Of a stretch of DNA of 41,046 nucleotides, positions 1 through 7,736 are shown piece by piece. The translations under genes and the position numbers were made by a program. A model generated the notes under the pieces. It had not been told where the DNA came from. It did no database searches and saw only the letters and a list, made by a program, of their open reading frames with translations. Origin of the DNA: Fimenecus sp045595185 (lineage in GTDB: Bacteria; Bacillota; Clostridia; Oscillospirales; Acutalibacteraceae); contig JAZNZX010000050.1 of assembly GCA_045595185.1 (NCBI GenBank), positions 1 through 41,046 on the forward strand. Direction: 5' to 3'. The stretch's first letter is position 1; each line of letters starts with the position of its first letter.

Positions 1-248
1 CCCTCGTTTTCCAAAAGGCGGCGTTGCTCGTTGATTCCGCCGAACGCAAAAGCAGGGGTCAAGCTGCCGTCCTTCATTACAATTCGGTGGCAGGGTATCT
101 CACCGGGGCGCGGATTCGCGTGAAGCGCATAGCCGACAACACGCGATAAATGCGGATTTCCCAATCGGCAGGCGATATATCCGTAAGAGGCGACCTTGCC
201 CTTCGGAACAAGGCAGACCTCCTCGTAAATTTCTTCAAATGTATTCAT
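1..248 (-). CDS. Methylated-DNA-protein cysteine methyltransferase-like protein (3' end cut by window edge)
   Basis: Reading the minus strand from an ATG at 248 gives MNTFEEIYEEVCLVPKGKVA and then the family hallmark GEIPCHRIV at about residues 49-57. PCHR carries the alkyl-acceptor cysteine of O6-alkylguanine-DNA alkyltransferases, which move the alkyl group irreversibly from guanine to that cysteine. The cysteine argues against the alkyltransferase-like (ATL) group, where it is Trp. The protein starts directly at the C-terminal DNA-binding/active-site domain, so it is the short form lacking the N-terminal domain. About 82 codons are present; the C-terminus lies outside the window. An upstream GGAGTGA ribosome site and a TTGTAA/TATAAT promoter support the start. 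Codons are GC-richer (CCG, CGC, ACC), like hrcA and unlike genes to the right. Confidence 0.85.
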   Translation of the reverse strand, partial: MNTFEEIYEEVCLVPKGKVASYGYIACRLGNPHLSRVVGYALHANPRPGEIPCHRIVMKDGSLTPAFAFGGINEQRRLLENE

Positions 249-267
249 AATCAATCACTCCGTAAAT

Positions 268-296
268 ATTATACCGCAAAACGTCAGAATTTACAA
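268..296 (-). promoter_or_regulatory. Sigma-A promoter of the methyltransferase gene
   Basis: On the minus strand TTGTAA (296-291) is followed after exactly 17 bp by TATAAT (273-268). The methyltransferase ATG lies about 20 bp downstream of the -10 box. Confidence 0.6.
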
Positions 297-378
297 CACA
301 AGAACAATTTTTAGCACACATTCACAAATACCGCCAATCTTTTTAACAAAATACTGCTGTTTTTTTGAGCAAAAACTA

Positions 379-406
379 TTGACAAACTGAAAAAACGGGG
401 TATAAT
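379..406 (+). promoter_or_regulatory. Sigma-A promoter of the hrcA operon
   Basis: A perfect TTGACA (379-384) and a perfect TATAAT (401-406) are separated by 16 bp. Transcription would begin near 413, so the CIRCE element sits at the transcript start, the usual arrangement for HrcA repression. Confidence 0.85.
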
Positions 407-416
407 AAAGACAAGA

Positions 417-443
417 TTAGCACCTGGCGTTCGCGAGTGCTAA
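417..443 (+). promoter_or_regulatory. CIRCE element (HrcA operator)
   Basis: TTAGCACCT, nine bases, then GAGTGCTAA: the TTAGCACTC-N9-GAGTGCTAA consensus with only the inner end of the left arm altered (CT instead of TC). It starts about 10 bp after the -10 box and 26 bp before the hrcA ATG. HrcA bound here would block the whole chaperone operon, including hrcA itself. Confidence 0.95.
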
Positions 444-468
444 CAAAAAAGAAAAAGGAAAGCGATAT

Positions 469-1542
469 ATGGAGCTTAACGAACGCAAAAAAGCAATATT
501 ACGCTCGGTTGTCGATGCATATATCGCAACAGGCGAACCCGTCGGCTCGAAGTATTTAACCGCAAATGCCGATTTCAATGTATCAAGCGCAACGCTCCGA
601 AACGAAATGAGCGCGCTTGAAAGCATGGGTTACCTTGAACAGCCGCATACATCGGCAGGCAGAGTCCCCACTGCAAAGGGATACCGCACTTATGTCGAAA
701 ACCTTATGGGCAGGTATTACCTTGCAATGGAGGAAGTCGAGGTGCTTGATGAGGTCATCACCAACAAGCTCGCCGAGATTTCGACTCTTATGGAAGAAGC
801 CAGCCACGCAATAGGCGAGCTCACGAATTACACCTCGTTCGCGTTTATCGGCGGAAGCGGAACAGAAGCCGACAGATACGAAACACTTTTGATCGGCGAA
901 CACGATTTTCTTCTAATAATGATCTGCAAGGACGGCTCGGTTCGTTCAAGGCAGGTCAAAACACAGGAAAAGATCGATAATGACGTTATCGAAACCGCGA
1001 AGAACGCGCTTAACAAATGCTTCTGCGGAATCACGCCCGAGCAGGTCAACCTTAACACAGTGCTTGAATTCGAAAGCGCGATGGGTGAATACAAATCGTT
1101 TTCGACAATGCTTTTACGTGTTGTGAACGAAATGTTCAATTCGTTCGATAGTGAAAAGGTTCACATCGACGGTGTAACCAAGCTTCTTTCCTACCCCGAA
1201 TTCTTTAACGTTGCGAAGGTGCAAAGCGTACTTTCGATGATCGAGGAACGCAAACGCTTTTCCGAGCTGATGAAAAAGGCAGTCCCCGGACAAACGAGCA
1301 TTGTTTTCGGCGAAGAAGCCGAAGATATTGCACCGCCCGGAACCGGATTTGTGTTCCACCCGATAAGCGTCGGCGGAAAAGTGATCGGTGCGGTCGGCGT
1401 TATTGGCCCGAAGCGCATGGATTATAAAAAGGTAATCGCCTCGCTCGATTATTTTGCCGAAGGGCTTACGGGGCAGATCGGTAAAGAAATCCACAGCGGC
1501 AATGCATTTTTAATAGGAGATGGCGAAGATGGCAAACGATAA
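469..1542 (+). CDS. hrcA: Heat-inducible transcription repressor HrcA
   Basis: This is the repressor of class I heat-shock genes. It binds CIRCE as a dimer, and its activity is tuned by GroEL in characterised Firmicutes. The 357-residue length is normal. The N-terminus (about 1-75) is a winged-helix region including the segment SSATLRNEMSALESMGYLEQ and the wing PHTSAGRVPTAKGYRTYV, both highly typical of HrcA. The C-terminal half has the GAF-like dimerisation fold, ending with IGPKRMDYKKVIASLDYF. An ATG at 469 follows AAAAGGAAAG. It is the first gene of the operon, directly behind CIRCE, so it is autoregulated. Its 3' end overlaps grpE by 14 bp, which suggests translational coupling. Codons favour TCG, CCC and ACC, unlike genes beyond dnaK. 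Confidence 0.97.
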   Translation: MELNERKKAILRSVVDAYIATGEPVGSKYLTANADFNVSSATLRNEMSALESMGYLEQPHTSAGRVPTAKGYRTYVENLMGRYYLAMEEVEVLDEVITNKLAEISTLMEEASHAIGELTNYTSFAFIGGSGTEADRYETLLIGEHDFLLIMICKDGSVRSRQVKTQEKIDNDVIETAKNALNKCFCGITPEQVNLNTVLEFESAMGEYKSFSTMLLRVVNEMFNSFDSEKVHIDGVTKLLSYPEFFNVAKVQSVLSMIEERKRFSELMKKAVPGQTSIVFGEEAEDIAPPGTGFVFHPISVGGKVIGAVGVIGPKRMDYKKVIASLDYFAEGLTGQIGKEIHSGNAFLIGDGEDGKR

Positions 1543-2098
1543 GATAAACGAAAACACAGAACCGGTTAACGAAGAAACGGTTGAAGAAACTATAACCGAA
1601 CCCGTTACCGAACATGACGAAAAAGACGAAAAGAAAGATAAAAAAGAAGAAAAGAAAAGCAAAAAGGCAGAAAAGGAAATCGAAGAATTAAAGGCAAAGC
1701 TTGCCGAAAACGACGATAGATTTTTACGCCTTGCCGCAGAATACGATAACTACCGCAAGCGCACAATAAAAGAAAAAAGCGATGCTTATGCGGATGCTTA
1801 CTGCGATGCGGTCAAATCGATCCTCCCGCTTGCAGACAGTCTTGACAAAGCCTTGGAATTCACCCCCGACGACGAAGGAATCAAAGCATTATCCAAGCTT
1901 TTCACCGACATACTCACAAAAATGGGCGTTTCGGCAATCGAATCCGACGGTGTCGAATTCGACCCCAATCTTCACAACGCGATCATGCATGAGGATGACG
2001 AAAGTCTCGGCGAAAATATGGTTTCGCAAACATTCCAAAAGGGCTATAAGCTCGGCGAAAAGGTTATCCGTCACGCAATGGTAAAGGTAGTAAACTAA
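1529..2098 (+). CDS. grpE: Nucleotide exchange factor GrpE
   Basis: GrpE is the DnaK co-chaperone that releases ADP and so resets the chaperone cycle. An N-terminal acidic/lysine-rich low-complexity stretch (about 1-50) leads into a long coiled coil, then the recognisable AAEYDNYRKRTIKEK segment and the C-terminal beta domain with FDPNLHNAIMHEDDE and GYKLGEKVIRHAMVKV. There are two in-frame ATGs. The one at 1520 directly abuts the AGGAG at 1515-1519, while 1529 has a 9-base spacing, so I chose 1529 (189 aa). The gene begins inside the end of hrcA and is followed 65 bp later by dnaK. It shares the GC-richer codon style of hrcA. Confidence 0.96.
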   Translation: MANDKINENTEPVNEETVEETITEPVTEHDEKDEKKDKKEEKKSKKAEKEIEELKAKLAENDDRFLRLAAEYDNYRKRTIKEKSDAYADAYCDAVKSILPLADSLDKALEFTPDDEGIKALSKLFTDILTKMGVSAIESDGVEFDPNLHNAIMHEDDESLGENMVSQTFQKGYKLGEKVIRHAMVKVVN

Positions 2099-2163
2099 TA
2101 ACATCAAAAGCAAGCTTATTTAATATAAAAATCTCAATTCTATATAAAGGAAGGTATTTAATT

Positions 2164-4002
2164 ATGTCTAAAATCATTGGTATTGACCTTGGTACAACCA
2201 ACTCCTGCGTTGCAGTTTACGAAGCAGGCGAACCCGTTGTTATCGCAAACGCAGAAGGCAACAGAACCACCCCCTCGGTTGTTGCATTTTCCAAAACCGG
2301 CGAAAGAATGGTCGGTCAGGTCGCAAAAAGACAAGCGATCACCAACCCCGACCGCACAATAATCTCGATCAAAAGAGAAATGGGTACAAACTACAAAGCA
2401 AACATCAACGGCAAAGCTTACACACCACAGGAAATCTCTGCAATGATTCTTGCAAAACTTAAAGCAGATGCAGAAGCTTACCTTGGCGAAAAAGTTACAG
2501 AAGCTGTTATCACAGTTCCTGCTTACTTCAACGACAGCCAGCGTCAGGCAACAAAAGACGCAGGTGCTATCGCTGGTCTTAACGTAAGACGTATCATCAA
2601 CGAACCAACAGCAGCTGCTCTTGCTTACGGCGTTGACAAAGAACAGGATCAGAAAGTTATGGTTTACGACCTTGGCGGCGGTACATTCGACGTTTCCATC
2701 ATCGAAATGGGCGACGGTGTTCAGGAAGTTCTTGCAACAGCAGGTAACAACCGTCTTGGCGGCGACGACTTTGACGACAGAATCATCAAATATCTTGCAG
2801 CAGAATTCAAAAAAGACAACGGCATTGACCTTCTCCAGGACAAAATGGCTGCACAGCGTCTTAAAGAAGCTGCAGAAAAAGCAAAAATCGAACTTTCCGG
2901 CGTTATGCAGACAGCTATCAACCTGCCATTTATCACAGTTGATGCAACAGGTCCAAAACACCTTGACATGACACTTACACGTGCTAAATTTGACGAACTT
3001 ACAGCAGACCTTGTTGAAGCAACAATGGGACCTGTTCGTCAGGCACTTGCTGACTCAGGTCTTCAGCCATCACAGCTTAACAAAATCCTTATGGTTGGTG
3101 GTTCATCAAGAATCCCTGCTGTTCAGGAAGCAGTTAAGAAATATACAGGTAAAGAACCATTTAAGGGCATTAACCCTGATGAATGTGTTGCAGTTGGCGC
3201 TGCAATTCAGGGCGGCGTTCTTGGTGGTGAAGTTGAAGGACTTCTTCTCCTTGACGTTACTCCACTTTCACTCGGTATCGAAACAATGGGTGGCGTAAGC
3301 ACAAAAATTATCGAAAGAAATACAACAATCCCAACAAAGAAGAGTCAGATTTTCTCAACTGCAGCTGACAATCAGACATCAGTTGAAGTTCATGTTCTTC
3401 AGGGTGAAAGAGAATTTGCAAGAGATAACAAGACTCTCGGTGTATTCCACCTTGACGGAATTCTTCCTGCTCGTCGTGGTGTTCCACAGATTGAAGTAAC
3501 ATTTGACATCGATGCTAACGGTATCGTTAACGTTTCTGCAAAGGACCTTGGCACAAATAAAGAACAGTCAATTTCAATCACATCTTCAACAAATATGTCT
3601 AAGGAAGACATTGAAAAGGCCGTTCAGGATGCTGAAAAGTTTGCAGAAGAAGATAAGAAACGCAAGGAAGCAGTTGACACAAGAAATGCTGCTGACCAGA
3701 TGGTATATCAGGTTGAAAAAATTCTCGCTGACGAAGGCGACAAGATTCCTGAAAACGACAAAACAGAAATTCAGGGCAAACTTGATGCTCTTAAAGAAGC
3801 ACTCAAGGGTGAAGATATCGAACTTATCAAATTAAAGCAGGAAGAACTCACACAGGCTTTCTATAAGATTTCAGAAGAACTCTACAAACAGGCTCAGGCA
3901 GCACAGGGTGGTGCTGACGCAGGTGCAGGTTACGACCCAAATGCAGGTGCAGCACCTAACAGCGATGGCTACTATGATGCTGATTTCACAGATGTAAACT
4001 AA
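2164..4002 (+). CDS. dnaK: Chaperone protein DnaK (Hsp70)
   Basis: This is the ATP-dependent cytosolic Hsp70 that binds exposed hydrophobic peptides and works with DnaJ and GrpE. It has 612 residues, the normal length. The ATPase domain starts with GIDLGTTNSCVAVYEAGEPV and includes NEPTAAALAYG, DLGGGTFDVS and GGSSRIPAVQE. The substrate-binding domain follows with DVTPLSLGIET. The alpha lid ends in a Gly/Ala-rich tail and DADFTDVN. The ribosome site AAGGAAGG lies at 2148-2155. Codon use changes along the gene. The first 200-odd bases use ACC, CCC, TCG and GTC like grpE. From about 2400 the Thr/Ser/Pro codons become ACA, TCT and CCT/CCA, and after about 3000 they match dnaJ. This could be recombination or an assembly join; the reading frame is intact. 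Confidence 0.98.
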   Translation: MSKIIGIDLGTTNSCVAVYEAGEPVVIANAEGNRTTPSVVAFSKTGERMVGQVAKRQAITNPDRTIISIKREMGTNYKANINGKAYTPQEISAMILAKLKADAEAYLGEKVTEAVITVPAYFNDSQRQATKDAGAIAGLNVRRIINEPTAAALAYGVDKEQDQKVMVYDLGGGTFDVSIIEMGDGVQEVLATAGNNRLGGDDFDDRIIKYLAAEFKKDNGIDLLQDKMAAQRLKEAAEKAKIELSGVMQTAINLPFITVDATGPKHLDMTLTRAKFDELTADLVEATMGPVRQALADSGLQPSQLNKILMVGGSSRIPAVQEAVKKYTGKEPFKGINPDECVAVGAAIQGGVLGGEVEGLLLLDVTPLSLGIETMGGVSTKIIERNTTIPTKKSQIFSTAADNQTSVEVHVLQGEREFARDNKTLGVFHLDGILPARRGVPQIEVTFDIDANGIVNVSAKDLGTNKEQSISITSSTNMSKEDIEKAVQDAEKFAEEDKKRKEAVDTRNAADQMVYQVEKILADEGDKIPENDKTEIQGKLDALKEALKGEDIELIKLKQEELTQAFYKISEELYKQAQAAQGGADAGAGYDPNAGAAPNSDGYYDADFTDVN

Positions 4003-4014
4003 TTTATAAATAAA

Positions 4015-4042
4015 CGGGCAGACCCATTATAAGGTCTGTCCG
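4015..4042 (+). promoter_or_regulatory. Hairpin between dnaK and dnaJ
   Basis: CGGGCAGACC (4015-4024) pairs with GGTCTGTCCG (4033-4042), ten base pairs with one G-U and an 8-base loop. There is no T-tract after it, so it is unlikely to be a simple terminator. It may be an mRNA processing or stability element that sets dnaK above dnaJ. Confidence 0.6.
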
Positions 4043-4068
4043 TGAATCCCTATTATTTGGAGATACTT

Positions 4069-5220
4069 ATGGCAGAAAAAAGAGATTATTATGAGGTGCT
4101 TGGTGTTGATAAATCAGCCTCTGACGATGAGATAAAAAAGGCTTATCGAAAGGCTGCTAAAAAATATCATCCGGACCTTAATCCTAATAATAAAGAGGCT
4201 GAAGAAAAGTTCAAAGAGGCCAATGAAGCTTATGAAATTCTTTCTGACAGCGAGAAAAAAGCACGATATGACCAGTTCGGCCACGCAGGTGTTGACCCTA
4301 ACTACGGTGCGGGACAAGGTGGCTACGGTGGTGGCTTTGGCGGAATGGATTTCGACCTTGGTGACATCTTCGGCTCAATCTTCGGCAACGGTTTCGGTGG
4401 CTTTGGTGGTGGCGGACGTGCTAATCCAAACGCACCACAGCGTGGTAGTGATACTCAGGCAAGTATTACAATTTCATTTGAGGAGGCAGCAAAAGGCTGT
4501 GCCCGTTCAATAGATACAATGCGAATTGAAACCTGTGACGAATGTAAAGGAAATGGTTGTCAGAGTGGTCATTCACCAAAAACTTGTCCTGAATGTCATG
4601 GTCGTGGTCAGGTTACTGTTCAGCAAAGAACACCTTTTGGTGTGATTCAGTCATCAAAACCTTGTACCCGTTGTAATGGTAAGGGCACAATCATTGACAA
4701 TCCTTGTAAAAAATGTAACGGTGCAGGTCGTGTGCGTAAGAGTGCAAAGCTTGACATCAATATTCCGGCAGGTGTTGACGACCGTCAGATATTGACAGTT
4801 CGCGGTCAGGGTAACAAGGGCATCAACGGTGGCCCTGCAGGTGACCTTAATATTGTTGTTAATGTTCGTCCTCATCCTATTTTTGAGCGAGACGGATATA
4901 ATGTATGGTGCGATGTTCATCTCACATTTATGCAGGTTGCGTTAGGTTGTACAATTCAGGTGCCAACACTCGACGGTAAGGTTGAGTATAGTGTTCCTGC
5001 AGGTACACAGCCGGGTGACGTGTTCAAGCTTCGTGGTCGTGGTATTCAAAGTCGTGGCGGTATGGGTAAAGGCGACCAGCTTGTACGAATTATTGTTGAT
5101 ATTCCAAAGAAACTTACCGATAAACAGAGTGAGTTAATTAAACAACTTGCTATGGAATTCGGTGCAGCCGATAACCTCGGCGAAGAGAAAAAAGGCTTCT
5201 TTGGTAAGAAAAAGAAATAA
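4069..5220 (+). CDS. dnaJ: Chaperone protein DnaJ (Hsp40)
   Basis: DnaJ is the co-chaperone that delivers clients to DnaK and stimulates its ATPase. The type I architecture is complete: a J domain (about 5-68) with the HPD motif in KKYHPDLNPNN; a Gly/Phe-rich linker (about 75-125); four CxxCxGxG zinc repeats (CDECKGNG, CPECHGRG, CTRCNGKG, CKKCNGAG); and the C-terminal client-binding domains. I chose the ATG at 4069 because GGAGA (4059-4063) is 5 bases upstream; an in-frame GTG at 4042 lies inside the hairpin. That gives 383 residues, within the usual range. It is the last gene of the operon, closed by a strong terminator. Codons prefer TCA, CCT and GGT, as in the rest of the window. Confidence 0.97.
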   Translation: MAEKRDYYEVLGVDKSASDDEIKKAYRKAAKKYHPDLNPNNKEAEEKFKEANEAYEILSDSEKKARYDQFGHAGVDPNYGAGQGGYGGGFGGMDFDLGDIFGSIFGNGFGGFGGGGRANPNAPQRGSDTQASITISFEEAAKGCARSIDTMRIETCDECKGNGCQSGHSPKTCPECHGRGQVTVQQRTPFGVIQSSKPCTRCNGKGTIIDNPCKKCNGAGRVRKSAKLDINIPAGVDDRQILTVRGQGNKGINGGPAGDLNIVVNVRPHPIFERDGYNVWCDVHLTFMQVALGCTIQVPTLDGKVEYSVPAGTQPGDVFKLRGRGIQSRGGMGKGDQLVRIIVDIPKKLTDKQSELIKQLAMEFGAADNLGEEKKGFFGKKKK

Positions 5221-5230
5221 AAAATAAGGC

Positions 5231-5256
5231 AAAGCGAGGTCGAAACACCTCGCTTT
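5231..5256 (+). terminator. Terminator of the hrcA-grpE-dnaK-dnaJ operon
   Basis: AAAGCGAGGT (5231-5240) pairs perfectly with ACCTCGCTTT (5247-5256) across a 6-base loop, with T bases at the end of the right arm. It begins 10 bp after the dnaJ stop. Confidence 0.85.
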
Positions 5257-5270
5257 TGTTGTACCATTCA

Positions 5271-5424
5271 AATTATAATTTGTCGGGATGAACAACCAAT
5301 TTGGTAAGTCATTCTGAGCGTAGCGAAGAATCTCTCCAACGGCAACATATCAACCAACAGAGATTCTTCGTCACTTCGTTCCTCAGAATGACACTAACCT
5401 TAAACATCCAGACAAACTCCAATT
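5271..5424. repeat. Dispersed inverted-repeat element, copy A (about 154 bp)
   Basis: The ends are imperfect terminal inverted repeats (left AATTATAATTTGTCGGGATG, right reading inward AATTGGAGTTTGTCTGGATG). Inside are long arms beginning GTCATTCTGAGCG (from 5309) and ending CCTCAGAATGAC (to 5392), with GAAGAATCTC / GAGATTCTTC near the centre. The middle is almost identical to copy C at 27594. It encodes nothing I can recognise and resembles a MITE. It sits between the dnaJ terminator and the 3' end of the radical SAM gene. Confidence 0.8.
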
Positions 5425-5437
5425 TATCGAGTTTTTT

Positions 5438-6271
5438 TCAAAACTTTCTCACAAAACTACATCTTTTACAGAGTTCTTCACATGCGTTGCGATTTGAAAA
5501 ACCATTGTATATGTTTTGTGCTTTTGTGGAATTTATCATATTTTCTATATCATCTTCAAAAATGTTACCAAGATTTATTTCACCATTGTTGTCAAGGCAA
5601 CAGGGGACAACCGTTCCGTCCGCTAAAATGCCAATCTGGTCGCGGAGTCCGTAACAGAAAACATTTTCGTTTATACTGTCGTTTTCAAGTGTTGGCCAGT
5701 CGAATTTATCACCGAATTGTATATAGATTTTTTCACCTATTCTTGTACCATTTCGCTCATTTACCCAAGGTTTTGGGAAATAATTTTCAAGAGTATCTAA
5801 AATCTCATCATTCATACTGTCTTTTCCACCGTTGTTCCAGAGTCTGAGAACAACGATTTTTTTGTTTTCAGCCGATTTTGCATACTCAAAACAATTGTGA
5901 AGATAATCTTCAAAAGAATTTTTATTATCATTTGCCTCAAATGAATGTAGAGAAATGACAGTTTTGTAGTGCGAGTTTGATTTCAAAAGAATATCCTTGC
6001 ACTTTTCAATAAGAGTACCGTTTGTGGTGATGATAACCTTAAAATTCATTTCTTCAGCAAGGCTCAAAAATGCTTTAAGGTCAGGGTGACAAAGTGGCTC
6101 ACCAAGAAGATGAAAATAAATATAATCAGTATAATCTTTAATCTTATTTAATACTGTTTTGAACTCGTCAATGTTCATTCTTTTCGGTTTTCGTGTCGTA
6201 CCGGGACAGAACGAGCATTTAAGGTTGCAGATGTTTGAAATTTCAATATATACCTTTGCAAATCGTTTCAT
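5438..6271 (-). CDS. Radical SAM protein with SPASM domain
   Basis: A radical S-adenosylmethionine enzyme of unknown substrate. The N-terminus has CNLKCSFC, the CxxxCxxC that binds the SAM-cleaving 4Fe-4S cluster, followed by PGTTRKPKRM. The C-terminal third has further cysteines (FCYGLRDQIG, VPCCLDNNGE, CEELCKRC) in the SPASM pattern that holds auxiliary clusters. SPASM proteins include peptide-modifying maturases and tungsten-cofactor and nucleotide enzymes, so the family does not fix the function. I chose the ATG at 6271 with GGTGA five bases upstream (277 aa). The far-upstream ATG at 6319 precedes the -10 box at 6293-6288 and would not be on the transcript. It diverges from the gene at 6372. 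No short precursor-peptide gene is adjacent. Confidence 0.85.
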   Translation of the reverse strand: MKRFAKVYIEISNICNLKCSFCPGTTRKPKRMNIDEFKTVLNKIKDYTDYIYFHLLGEPLCHPDLKAFLSLAEEMNFKVIITTNGTLIEKCKDILLKSNSHYKTVISLHSFEANDNKNSFEDYLHNCFEYAKSAENKKIVVLRLWNNGGKDSMNDEILDTLENYFPKPWVNERNGTRIGEKIYIQFGDKFDWPTLENDSINENVFCYGLRDQIGILADGTVVPCCLDNNGEINLGNIFEDDIENMINSTKAQNIYNGFSNRNACEELCKRCSFVRKF

Positions 6272-6287
6272 TTTCATCACCGAAAAG

Positions 6288-6354
6288 ATTATACCATAAA
6301 ACGGACTCATAATAAACAATTATTGTTGAAAGAAAAAATTATATATGGTAAAAT
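6288..6354. promoter_or_regulatory. Divergent promoters with very short leaders
   Basis: The minus strand has an extended -10, TGGTATAAT (TATAAT at 6293-6288), for the radical SAM gene. The plus strand has TTGAAA (6326-6331), 17 bp, then TGGTAAAAT (TAAAAT at 6349-6354) for the 6372 gene. Predicted transcripts start only about 10 nt before each ATG. Confidence 0.6.
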
Positions 6355-6371
6355 CTTTTTGGGTGATAATT

Positions 6372-6758
6372 ATGAAACTTATTGTTTGTCTTGATGACAA
6401 TAAAGGTATGATGTTCAATAAGCGTCGTCAGAGTCGTGACAGAGTGCTCATTGAAAATGTTCTTGAGCTTTGTAAAGGTGAAAAACTTTACACAAATGAA
6501 TATTCTTCGAGACTTTTTCCTGAAAATGCGGTTGAAGTTTTTGAAAGCATTGAAAATGTTGAAAACGCATACTGTTTTGCAGAAAATTTTACTGTTAATG
6601 AAGAATATGTTGACGAAATCATCGTGTATAAATGGAACAGGGTTTATCCTGCCGATACATATTTCAACATTGACCTTGAAAATTGGACTTTAACAGAAAC
6701 AGTTGAATTTGAAGGCTCATCACACGAAAAAATTACAAGAGAAATTTACAGGAGATAA
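6372..6758 (+). CDS. Small conserved protein of unknown function
   Basis: A 128-residue soluble acidic protein starting MKLIVCLDDNKGMMFNKRRQ. The N-terminal pattern of a short beta strand, Asp-Asp-x-x-Gly-Met and then an Arg-rich NKRRQSRDR segment is one I associate with a clostridial family often labelled 'ribonuclease Z' in annotations. There is no metallo-beta-lactamase HxHxDH motif here, so that label is not supported. The start at 6372 follows GGGTGAT; upstream in-frame codons would precede the predicted transcript start. It ends 4 bp before the nuclease gene at 6763, so the two are probably co-transcribed. No signal peptide or membrane segment is seen. Function unknown. Confidence 0.7.
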   Translation: MKLIVCLDDNKGMMFNKRRQSRDRVLIENVLELCKGEKLYTNEYSSRLFPENAVEVFESIENVENAYCFAENFTVNEEYVDEIIVYKWNRVYPADTYFNIDLENWTLTETVEFEGSSHEKITREIYRR

Positions 6759-6762
6759 AATT

Positions 6763-7695
6763 ATGAAGAACAAAATCTTATCATTGATATGCTTATTACT
6801 CGTTTTAGTTCTTACCTTAAGTGGTTGTGGCGGTTCACTTGTTAATGGTGACATATTTCCTGAAATTGACGATGTAATAATTGATTCAACAACAAATACA
6901 GTTGTTTCCCTTGATGAAATTCCTGAATATTCAGGCAGTCCTTATGTGGCAATCAATGATAATCAACCGTCCTTTACGGAAGATGATTACACAACAGAAG
7001 CCTTTGAGGAATATGCAGAATTGGACTATTTAGGTCGTTGTGGTGTCACTTATGCCTGCGTTGGTGTTGAAATTATGCCGACTGAAAAAAGAGGGGACAT
7101 AGGTATGGTGAAGCCTACAGGTTGGGTTACTGCAAAATACGATTTTGTCGATGGCAGATACCTTTATAACCGTTGCCATTTAATCGGCTTCCAGTTAACA
7201 GGTGAAAACGCAAACACAAGCAACCTGATTACAGGCACACGATATATGAACACACAGGGTATGTTGCCTTTTGAAAATATGATTGCCGACTATGTAAAAG
7301 AAACTGAAAATCATGTTCTTTATCGCGTAACACCGATTTTCGACGGTGAAAATCTTGTGGCAAGTGGTGTACAGATGGAGGCTTGGTCTGTTGAGGATGA
7401 CGGTGAAGGCGTTTGCTTTAATGTCTATTGCTACAATGTTCAACCGGGTGTCAAGATTGATTACACAACAGGCAAGAGTTGGCTCGACGACGAAGCTACA
7501 ACAAAAGAAAGTGATGTTGATTTTGATAAAAATGCCCAGTATGTACTCAATACTTCATCAAAGAAGATTCATTCACCTGAATGTTCAGGGGCTAAAAACA
7601 TGAGCGAAAAGAACAAAGAAACAGTAAAAGGCGACAAGCTTCAATCATACATAAATAACGGATACGAGCTTTGTGGCAGTTGCCTTGATAAATAA
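6763..7695 (+). CDS. Secreted lipoprotein DNA/RNA non-specific endonuclease
   Basis: A predicted surface-anchored nuclease. The N-terminus is a lipoprotein signal peptide with lipobox LSGC (Cys at about 22). The central domain (about 60-250) contains YLYNRCHLIGFQLTGENANT at about 134-152. This is the NUC/EndA-type core, in which the usual DRGH is NRCH and His139 is the likely general base, followed by the metal-binding Asn region (NLITGTRYMN). The last 50 residues (YVLNTSSKKIHSPEC...YELCGSC) form a small Cys-rich module resembling the Ada-like metal-binding tail found on other secreted nucleases. Length is 310 aa. AGGAGA precedes the ATG. It may degrade extracellular DNA for nutrients or uptake. 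It is co-transcribed with the 6372 gene. Confidence 0.85.
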   Translation: MKNKILSLICLLLVLVLTLSGCGGSLVNGDIFPEIDDVIIDSTTNTVVSLDEIPEYSGSPYVAINDNQPSFTEDDYTTEAFEEYAELDYLGRCGVTYACVGVEIMPTEKRGDIGMVKPTGWVTAKYDFVDGRYLYNRCHLIGFQLTGENANTSNLITGTRYMNTQGMLPFENMIADYVKETENHVLYRVTPIFDGENLVASGVQMEAWSVEDDGEGVCFNVYCYNVQPGVKIDYTTGKSWLDDEATTKESDVDFDKNAQYVLNTSSKKIHSPECSGAKNMSEKNKETVKGDKLQSYINNGYELCGSCLDK

Positions 7696-7700
7696 AAAAT

Positions 7701-7733
7701 GAGTGGTTACCAATTCGGTAATCACTCTTTTTT
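7701..7733 (+). terminator. Terminator after the nuclease gene
   Basis: GAGTGGTTACC (7701-7711) pairs with GGTAATCACTC (7717-7727) over a 5-base loop with one G-U pair, then TTTTTT. Confidence 0.9.
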
Positions 7734-7736
7734 ATA

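Noticed and set aside
2158..2961. A 267-codon open frame antisense to dnaK
   Set aside because: It is Cys/Phe/Val-rich, a shadow of the biased dnaK codons, with no ribosome site or promoter.
5265..5437. A precursor peptide for the SPASM radical SAM protein
   Set aside because: No short frame with a ribosome site lies on either side; the space is filled by a repeat, and the other neighbour is a 128-aa folded protein.
5301..5654. A plus-strand open frame of 117 codons over repeat copy A
   Set aside because: It consists of repeat sequence plus the antisense of the radical SAM gene; no ribosome site.
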